A stretch of 14,325 nt of DNA, taken from positions 1 to 14,325 of the forward strand of contig JADGJA010000592.1 of assembly GCA_027596035.1 (NCBI GenBank). Reading direction: 5' to 3'. This stretch comes from Thoreauomyces humboldtii. Its lineage: Eukaryota; Chytridiomycota; Chytridiomycetes; Spizellomycetales; Powellomycetaceae. This document shows positions 7,598 through 14,325 of the stretch, in pieces. The position numbers were made by a program, and so were the translations under genes. How positions within the stretch are numbered: the first letter of the stretch is position 1; every line of letters starts with the position of its first letter. A model generated the notes under the pieces. That model searched no databases and was not told where the DNA came from. It saw nothing but the letters and a program-made list of their open reading frames with translations.

Positions 7598-10500
7598 ATG
7601 GCCGAATCCAAGAAGGTCATAACCACCTACTCGTATGGACCAGACAGCGAGGAGGCCGGCTCTGCGTTTGCTGAGGAATTGGAAAGCAGACTCCCCTTGA
7701 GAAACGTATCATGGCAGAACCCCTTGGGGTTTTCTAAGGGAAGCAGCAGTTCTGCTAGAGTTATCGACACGCTGGATGTGGATCTCAAGAAATATGTGCC
7801 GGAGATGTTCCCTCGCGTTATGCCTGGCACTCTGTATCACAGTCCATACTTTCTTCACTTGTATCTCGTCTCTACTGATGTAAGTAGACGTGAGAATGCA
7901 GGGGGTGGAATGCGGATGAGCAGCAACGATGACTTCTCGCTTTTATCTTGCGTTGATAACAATACATTGGTTTTTTATCTTGTCGTCCTCGCTTATTATC
8001 TCAACGGAATGTCTTCGGAAAATGGCGATGCTGACGGCCTTCCTTACAGGACACAGAGCTGTACAAAGGGGTAGTTCGAAAGCAGATCCAGGAGTGGCTC
8101 AACGTTGTCGCGAACAAAAAGAACCAGGAATGGCTCATTGTGTACTTGAACAAAGCGGACACGAAAGGCAAAACCAAAGGATTTTTGGGAGTAGGAGCCA
8201 GTAGCGTATTTGACAAAGTCAAATCGGACTTTAACTTCAAAAAGGAGAGGTAGGCTCGTCATCTTTATGGTCATTGGAACGCATCTGATGATCCTCACAT
8301 CAAGATGCATACGTATGAAGTTACAAAACGATCCGTCAAAAGACGCAGAAGCCTGGGCCGAGCTGCTTAGTCATTTGAAGGAGGGAGTAACGAGCAGCTT
8401 GAATCAGCAAATCGTGCAGTACGATGAGGACACTCGACGATTCGATCAGCAGCGGTTAATGCCTGGATGGAACTATTGTCAGTATTTCGTCATGAAGGTT
8501 CGTGTGTCGGATCTTTACATTTGCGGATTCTGTCCTGTCTAACAATACGCACATTCAGGAAGGGCTGGCCTATACCTTCGAGTTTATGAACTTGATTGAC
8601 GAGGCATTGCTTCAGTACGATGAGCTTGAGGCGTCTTTCTTCCAAACGCTATCAGGTAAAGCTTTGTCATTTAGACATTGACGACCTAGCAACCAGAAGC
8701 TCACAGACTACTACAGAACAAGGTGCACCTTGGTTCGCAAAGTTCGGAGGTACCGACCCAGAAGATGATAGTGCGGACATCCTAAACTTGAAACGAAAGC
8801 CTTACCGGAACATGATCATGCAAAATACCGTGTCCATCTTCGACTTTCGTGTATATCTCTTCGCACGACAATGCCAGCTACTTTTTCGCATGGGCTATGC
8901 AGTTGATATCTGTCAAAGGGCCAAGGCTTTTATCAATCAGTTTGCAAGGAACATACAGGAGAACGAGGTGAAACTAGTTTCTAGACCTCTTCAAAGTACC
9001 GTCATTTACACTACTTCGTTCGTAACAGGTTTCTTTACACCGATTATTTCGGCCAACATGGGTTTACTCTGCGTGTATGAGCGTGATCGGGAACTGCGAT
9101 GAGCTTGTCGCCGTGTCGACGATGGCTCCACATATGATTTCGATATATGATGGTGCCAAGGTCGACCTTTTACAATGTGCTCGCATGCAGGTATGCAGTG
9201 AAACCTAGGTACCGAGCCATTCTATCTAGCTCACCATAGACTCGGCCAGCTTGATAGTTTGGGAGTTACCTCCGGCATGTACAACAGTGATGAAGCGCCC
9301 TTAGCGAAGGCCGATGATGCTGCCGCCGAGACACTAGCCCCTTCACCGGAGTGGATCGAAGAGTGCTCGAACAAAATTACCAGCGCCGAACTGAAGGGTG
9401 CACTCATGTCGGTGCAGGCATTTGACGAGTTGTTTCTGGTAAGGAGGTGCACACCGACAGGTTTCGACACGCCCAAAATCTGACTTGATATTACAAAGCG
9501 GGTGACTGGTCGAGCGATCAAGTGCTGCCAAGGCACATCCCGACCCAGGACGCGCAGAATCTTAAGTACCGATATTGCTCAATTACATTAGTAAGAAAAA
9601 AATCAATCCGGAGGCTTGATTTCTTTAACTTACTCGAAGATTCAGCTCCCGAGGCAGATACGCTGAGGCTGCGTCAACGTGGGAGGGACTTGTTGACCCG
9701 GCTGCTGAAGGGTCCTGGCCGTTCCTGGACGACATCTTTGCGGAGAAGATGGCTCTTTGCTGGAAGATGCTGGAGCGGGAAGAGAAATACCTTCAATCGT
9801 GTCTGCACTTGGTGTTAGCCTCCTCGTCACATGAGCGCATACAATACTACATCGATGAGTTGGTACGCACGGCCGGAAAACTTACACAAGGTTTGTGAAA
9901 TGATGTGAAGAAAAAATAAGTATTCCTCAATCTGATTGTTCACGACTACTTTTGCTAGTCGTGCAAGTCGAAAATTGTTCTATCGTTACACCGAAAGTAG
10001 GCTCTGTGGTCAACGAAGTCAAGGATGATGGCGGTCTGGTTATACATCTAGCTGCTCGAACTCGGCTTCAGGAGGTTGATAGCTGCCTCGCTGCTCTTTC
10101 TGGGATGCACGAGATACTCATAGTGTCATTTTTCGTAACAGGTCATTCCGTTTGATGAAGTTCGATTACGATTACTCGGTAGTGATGGGACAGAATTTTT
10201 CTGCACTGCCGCTAGCACTCCTATTCAAGGCGCTACCACATCCGTGGCATTGCTCGGCGAGGTGAAAAGCGTTTTGTATCAGCTTATTGTGTGGTCAAGC
10301 CCGGAAGCTGACATCTGAACTCAGAAATTATCGGTGTCGGGGACCTACATCGTCGAAAATGTTACGTTCAGGGTAGGAAAGCTAAAGTTGGTGTACCGTG
10401 ATCTTGGTGCATATTCTATTACCGGCAGTGCGTTGCCAATCCGCATCTCCGCTGGTCTTCCTGATCAAAGTATGCGGGTTATGCATGCTGGAGCTGGAGC

Positions 10501-12496
10501 GCACCGTATCTGATGCTCTTGGTTACAGCGACCAGTGGAGACGCAATCTCGAACACTCAGAACATGCAAATCAAGCTGTTCACACGGGATGACGGGATTC
10601 AAGGAGGTGCTCTTTCGATTGCTTCAACTTCGATTGTTTTCCCCGCAAGCAAATTTACTCTGTTCCGAACTTCATCAATCGCCGGTACGTTTTGCTTGGT
10701 AGCGACGTTTTACAAGATAGTTGGATTAACTTTTGCTAATTATTAGACGCCGGCCGGAACGTTAAAGAGTGTACTCTCGATACGGTAGATGGCAAGGTCG
10801 CGCTTCCTGCTACTGAGCCGTTCGAGGTCGTGACTTTCTTAGTCCCTTATCAAGTGACTAACAATATGGACTGCGACGAACACAAGGTATCGCCGGACGT
10901 GGGAACCATACGATTGATTCACCATGGACAAAGAGCTCACGTCAGCATCCGGCAGCTGAAAATGTCGTTTACTTTGACAAACTCAAATGGAAAACGATCC
11001 ATCTGGGCAGTCACCGAGCGAGCGAATCTTGATCGACACTTCATAGTAAACCACTCCATCATTGACAATCCCACGAGGTACGTGCAAGGACTCTATGCCC
11101 GAAAGCGAATGTTTCTGACCGTTTCACTTCCAGCCCAATAGCACAGTACCAACTGCAGGGAACGGGCGCAAATCCGGTTCGAATCACAAGCGTTTTGCCT
11201 TACGCATCCGGTGATGTGACCCACGTCGCTTGTTCGGAGATGCAGGAAACGGTAAGCAATAAGAGGGGCAGTATTTGCTCAACGCGTCTTCTCAACGATA
11301 TTGCGCCAGGTACTCTTCGGGGATCAAGAGATCCCTTTAGTATACTTTCTGGCCCCGAAAGCTGCTCAAAAAGGTAAAATTTACATAGGTCGAAAAGCAA
11401 AGATCTTTACTGATCAATGACAGCAGGGCCTCTAGCTCAGGCAACTTCAAGACTTCAGCTCGACCTGACATACTTTGACCTGCGAGAAGGTGAGATCGTT
11501 GCGAAAATAATCGAATGTGTTCTTATTGCTGATGATATACCACAAACGGAACCACAGAAGTTGAAGAGTTCCTTCTCCAGACACTCGATGCTATGCTCGC
11601 GGCTAGAGAACTCACCCACTACACCGGCTGCCTGATGCATTACATCAAAGATATCATCCTTCCATCCATCGACGTCGTCGCCTACGGGTATCGGGACGTA
11701 TTGTCCGTGCCCCCTTTGAACCTTGTCGAACTACATGCAGCCCTGCGGAGCGAGCGACCGGATACTATTCTGGAGATTGAGGACTTTATACGAAGTTTTC
11801 ACCAGGTTTGTTAAGCTCGTCGTCTGCGAAGGTCTTCTTCTCAAGCAGCACACGCAGAGTCAGGAGGCTCAATTCATAATTCGGTGCAGGACTTGATAAA
11901 TGTCGAAGGGAGCCTCGTACGCAAGCTAGAGGGCATGCGACCCCGGACGATGGGTTACAAGGCGGAAGCCAGCTTCGCAAAAGTATGGGCCCTTTCTCGG
12001 CATGACAGTCGCTTCAGAGTACTCACGCAAACCCAAGATCCTTTTGGCCGCTGAGATAAAGCCGAGGGACTCGCCGGCTCTTCCTGAAACTCTACTAGTT
12101 GGCCAACCGCTTCCATGTGACCTCATCATCACACCACAAAGGTGGGACGAAGCCCATGCAGATCTGTCTTGCTCCTACGAGATAGTTTTGGATCAAGACT
12201 GTTGGGTCCTGTCCGGAAAGCGGCGACATGCCGTATCCTTGAAGGTTAGTGTGCCACACTGCGAAAAAGGACGTCAAATCCATATTTATGCTGAAAGAAT
12301 TGCTTAATCTTAGGGGAAGGATGCGGTCGCGGTGCCGTTCACGCTTGTACCCGTCAGGACGGGTTACATGCCGATGCCATACGTTCTGATACAAAGCACG
12401 GACGCTAAAGTATCGTTGTTTTGCCCAAACAGCTCCTTGGGAGTGACGGTGCGGTCCCAAGCTATAGTTACTCGAACGGCCAGTTTTGAAGATTGA
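7598..12496 (+). CDS. TRAPPC10: TRAPP II complex subunit TRAPPC10 / Trs130
   Basis: This is a specific TRAPP II subunit; the complex activates Ypt31/32 (Rab11) GTPases at the trans-Golgi. I rebuilt 22 phase-consistent exons (1162 aa): 7598-7879, 8050-8249, 8305-8497, 8559-8655, 8717-8967, 9029-9190, 9250-9438, 9499-9590, 9646-9890, 9959-10074, 10142-10261, 10325-10469, 10529-10684, 10747-10886, 10956-11077, 11134-11251, 11310-11373, 11424-11489, 11558-11805, 11890-11982, 12038-12244, 12314-12496. Introns are 50-84 nt except the first (170 nt). Family landmarks appear in order: EWLIVYLNKAD, MPGWNYCQYFVMKEGLAYTF, ALLQYDELEASF, FDFRVYLFARQCQLLFRMG, DIAQLHYSRGRYAEA (across a splice), GTYIVENVTFRVGKLKL, LLVGQPLPCDLII, and LVPVRTGYMPMP near the C terminus. 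Length is between yeast Trs130 and human TRAPPC10. Exon limits around 10407-10530 are the least certain. The gene is divergent from the Gir2-like gene and ends 30 bp from the convergent TRAF-type gene. Confidence 0.92.
11421..11426 (+). other. NAGNAG tandem splice acceptor in TRAPPC10
   Basis: The acceptor of the intron starting at 11374 reads CAGCAG. Using the first AG (11423) gives codons GCA GGG CCT; using the second (11426) gives GGG CCT. The products differ by one alanine and both stay in frame. The first AG is assumed in the gene model. Confidence 0.6.
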
Positions 12497-12526
12497 AAAG
12501 CCCAGGACGCTCGAGTCGCAGATGGT

Positions 12527-13908
12527 TCACAGCTTCGTGCTACTATTACTACCGACAGCGCTAGTACTGGTAGTCAATTTTGGCCTGGTAGGACCGCTCG
12601 CTGTTCCAGACGTGTTGCTACTGCTGCCTTTGCTCCCACCGTCCCCCGTAAGAGCTCCGATGGCCGAGTTGAGTACTGAACTGGCCGTAGAGCCGGAAGC
12701 CAATGTCAGCGACTCCTTTCGCCGATCAAGCACAAAGTTGAGCAACTGAGATTGAACGCCCTGACACATGGCCCTGACGGCATACATCTCCTCCCGCAGG
12801 CGGGACGTGGTGTTGAGAAGCGCAAGGTCCTGCCGCGTCTCGAGTGCTAGCAAGCCTGCAGTGAGGTCCATGACCTGGTTCCCGATGTGATTGGTGTCTG
12901 CGACCACACTGTGCATCCGGTTGAAAGCCTGCTCCATCATGGCAGGGCTCCAGAGAGTGTCGGAAGGAGATGTCGGTGGTGGCCGGCTCCGAAGTAACTC
13001 AACTTCCTCCTGCAGTCGAGTGACTTCTCGTTGAAGCTCCCTGTTCTTCTGCGCCTCCGCTTCTAAGCGCTGATCGTTCAACACGAAAAACCCTTTGATC
13101 GCCTCGAACGGACAGGCAGCCCGGTGAATCGCATCCAAAGCTTGCCGTTTGCCTTCCCACGGACAACCATGCCGCAGATGCATGCAGGATATGTGAGCTT
13201 CCGAGCAATTTCCGCAATGTTCAGCGTGCAAATCCCGTGGAATCGGTTCGTCGCAATGAGGACATGGTGTTGTCTCTCCGGGGCATTCTTCCGAGTGTAT
13301 CTGAAGAGGCGTCCAGCAGTTAGGCGCGGCACCAGACGGTACTAGCTGGTGGTCCGCAAGCTTGGTACTTACCTTCATATCCATCCCCCTGATAGACTTG
13401 CCGCACCTACTGCAGATCTGGAGGCCATATTCGCAGACTTTGATGTGGGCCTCCACCTCTCCTCTAGGCACAGACAGTGTGCATCCCGGCACAGTGCACA
13501 GTATGGGCTCGTGCATACAATGCAACCGGATGTGAACATCGAGCGTTTGCCTCTGGCCGGTCCACCTACATCCATCCGACTTGTGAGCACAGACGACGAC
13601 GAGTTCGTTCACCATGCTTAGCACAGCCTTGACCGTCGGCTTCAGTTGCGAAGGGGCGAGAGGTGAGCGGTCCACGGGGCACGAGAGGGATGTGAGAAGG
13701 GCAGTCGATACGCAAGATTGACAAAAAGTATGACCGCACGGGGACGATACTTCCACATGTGAGGTCAGACTCTTTCTGAACATCGGCGACGGCAGAGGCA
13801 CTGCAGATGCTTCTTACCAGGTTCCACGAATGGGCAATAACATATGCAGCACAAGAGGTTTTCGTTCACATCGTCAACATAGTGATACGCTGCCCCTTGA
13901 AGCGTCAT
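12527..13908 (-). CDS. RING / TRAF-type zinc-finger protein with coiled coil
   Basis: Exons on the minus strand are 13908-13818, 13749-13373 and 13300-12527 (introns 68 and 72 nt), giving 413 aa. The N-terminal RING is split by intron 1: C20-x2-C23 in CCICYCPFVEP, then C35-x-H37-x2-C40-x2-C43 in SSPCGHTFCQSC, then CPVD with C54 and Asp57 as the last pair, the C3HC3D form also found in animal TRAF RINGs. Several TRAF-type zinc fingers follow (about 84-220; for example CAHKSDGCRW, CTVPGC, CSRCG, CPHCDEPIP, HGCPWEG). A coiled coil lies at about 230-258 (RELQREVTRLQEEVELL), a second helical region at about 280-355, and a Ser/Thr/Gly-rich tail after about 365. No MATH domain is present. It is probably an E3 ubiquitin ligase or adaptor, with oligomerisation through the coiled coil; its partner is unknown. 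The start ATG at 13908 is chosen because it precedes the RING and splices in phase. Confidence 0.9.
13301..13372 (-). other. Stop-free, 3n-length intron in the TRAF-type gene
   Basis: This intron has donor GTAAGT, a CTAAC branch site (GCCTAACTGC) and acceptor CTCTTCAG, so it looks like a genuine intron. It is 72 nt, a multiple of three, in phase 0 and free of stops. Retention would insert 24 residues between MDMK and IHSEEC, inside a zinc-finger module, without shifting the frame. Confidence 0.75.
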
Positions 13909-14167
13909 GACTTGGAAAGCGACGCTGAGTCTGAGCTTACAATATCGTAACTACTGTAGCTCTTCCACAGAGTTTTCGGAGTGCAACTTGGATGTCACCT
14001 GTGACCTTTGAGCGCTTCAACTCGCTCAGCTCACTGGATCGGAGGCCGTCCGGAGGCCGTCCCTATTGGACTGTTTGCGCCAAAACGTCATCTCCTCAAG
14101 TGCACGGCCGCATGCACGCTTGCACTTGCACTTTTGGCCAAACTGTACTGATTCCGAGGTGCAAGCA
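13909..14167. promoter_or_regulatory. Divergent promoter region, TRAF-type gene / right-edge gene
   Basis: This 259-bp spacer contains a perfect tandem duplication of GGAGGCCGTCC (14041-14051 and 14052-14062). An inverted CCAAT box (ATTGG, 14065-14069) follows directly. A GCGCCAAA motif resembling an E2F site lies at 14077-14084, and a palindrome TTTGGCCAAA at 14133-14142. Motif functions are inferred from resemblance only. Confidence 0.5.
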
Positions 14168-14325
14168 ATGTCAATACCGGCCGCATTGCCAGTGGCAAAC
14201 TTTCCCTTTCCTCAGAGCCTTGCACGGAACGTCGCACTCGAAGTCAGGTCCATCGGTAAGGACGCGAACAAACCCAAACCTGTTCGTGCCATTGAAAGTT
14301 GGAGCGTGCCCGCTCACATCGAAGG
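14168..14325 (+). CDS. 5' part of an unidentified gene, cut by the window end
   Basis: An ATG at 14168 (context GCAATGTC) opens a frame with no stop through the window end, 52 complete codons. It begins MSIPAALPVANFPFPQSLA and continues with basic and polar residues, including VRAIESWSVPAHIE. Codon choice resembles that of the confirmed genes. A GTAAGG at about 14258 could be a splice donor (ATCG|GTAAGG); if used, the first exon would end there. No domain is visible in the part present. Divergent placement relative to the TRAF-type gene, with promoter-like motifs between them, supports a real gene start. No family is recognised. Confidence 0.42.
   Translation, partial: MSIPAALPVANFPFPQSLARNVALEVRSIGKDANKPKPVRAIESWSVPAHIE

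Noticed and set aside
10506..10528. 23-nt intron in TRAPPC10
   Set aside because: It is too short compared with all other introns here. A 59-nt intron at 10470-10528 keeps the frame and uses the same acceptor.
11983..12008. 26-nt intron ending at CATGACAG in TRAPPC10
   Set aside because: It is too short and gives the wrong downstream frame. The 55-nt intron 11983-12037 leads into ILLAAEIKP and VGQPLPCDL.
13744..13801. Start of the TRAF-type protein at an ATG or alternative codon within 13744-13801
   Set aside because: This segment is the intron; starting there would remove the first half of the RING. Splicing 13818 to 13749 restores CPFVEPVSSPCGHTFC.
1..14325. A novel multi-gene defence, mobile or biosynthetic system
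   Set aside because: I looked for transposases, terminal repeats, CRISPR-like arrays, biosynthetic enzymes and clustered paralogs. The recognised genes are unrelated conserved eukaryotic genes.

Overview
The window is nuclear DNA of a eukaryote with a compact, intron-rich genome, most likely a fungus. A basidiomycete or an early-diverging lineage is my guess from gene content and intron style, not a firm placement. Genes sit about 2 kb apart on alternating strands. They carry many short GT-AG introns, most of them 50-85 nt, often with a CTAAC- or CTGAC-like branch site. Every recognised protein is a eukaryotic type. There are no operons, Shine-Dalgarno signals, CRISPR arrays or insertion sequences.

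Layout. Bases 1-60 are a C-rich, low-complexity tract. Bases 130-1460 (+) hold coding-like exon pieces of genes I cannot identify: a C-terminal exon pair ending at 960, and a small two-exon gene at 1059-1459 with a mitochondrial-leader-like N terminus. Bases 1460-2222 hold nothing I can support. From 2223 on, every main gene can be rebuilt. (1) 2223-3168 (+): tRNA-His guanylyltransferase THG1, 3 exons, 260 aa. (2) 3276-4679 (-): FtsJ/RrmJ-like methyltransferase fold fused to a C-terminal CCCH zinc finger, 3 exons, 428 aa. (3) 4901-5959 (+): tetraspanin, 5 exons, 257 aa. (4) 6293-7108 (-): RWDD1/Gir2-type RWD protein (DRG-family regulatory protein 2), intronless, 271 aa. (5) 7598-12496 (+): TRAPPC10/Trs130, a TRAPP II subunit, 22 exons, 1162 aa. 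(6) 12527-13908 (-): RING plus TRAF-type zinc-finger protein with a coiled coil and no MATH domain, 3 exons, 413 aa. (7) From 14168 to the window end (+): the first codons of an unidentified gene.

The genes pair up as convergent (2/1, 3/4, 5/6) and divergent (2/3, 4/5, 6/7). Spacers are short: 30 bp between the stop codons of 5 and 6, and 221-489 bp for the divergent promoters. The functions (tRNA maturation, RNA-methyltransferase-like, membrane organiser, translation/GTPase cofactor, Golgi trafficking, ubiquitin or signalling) look like ordinary housekeeping neighbours rather than a pathway cluster. I found no evidence of a novel multi-gene system. The most unusual items are the FtsJ-CCCH protein, whose catalytic motif residues look eroded, a stop-free 72-nt intron inside the TRAF-type protein, and the unassigned coding-like material in the first 1.5 kb.
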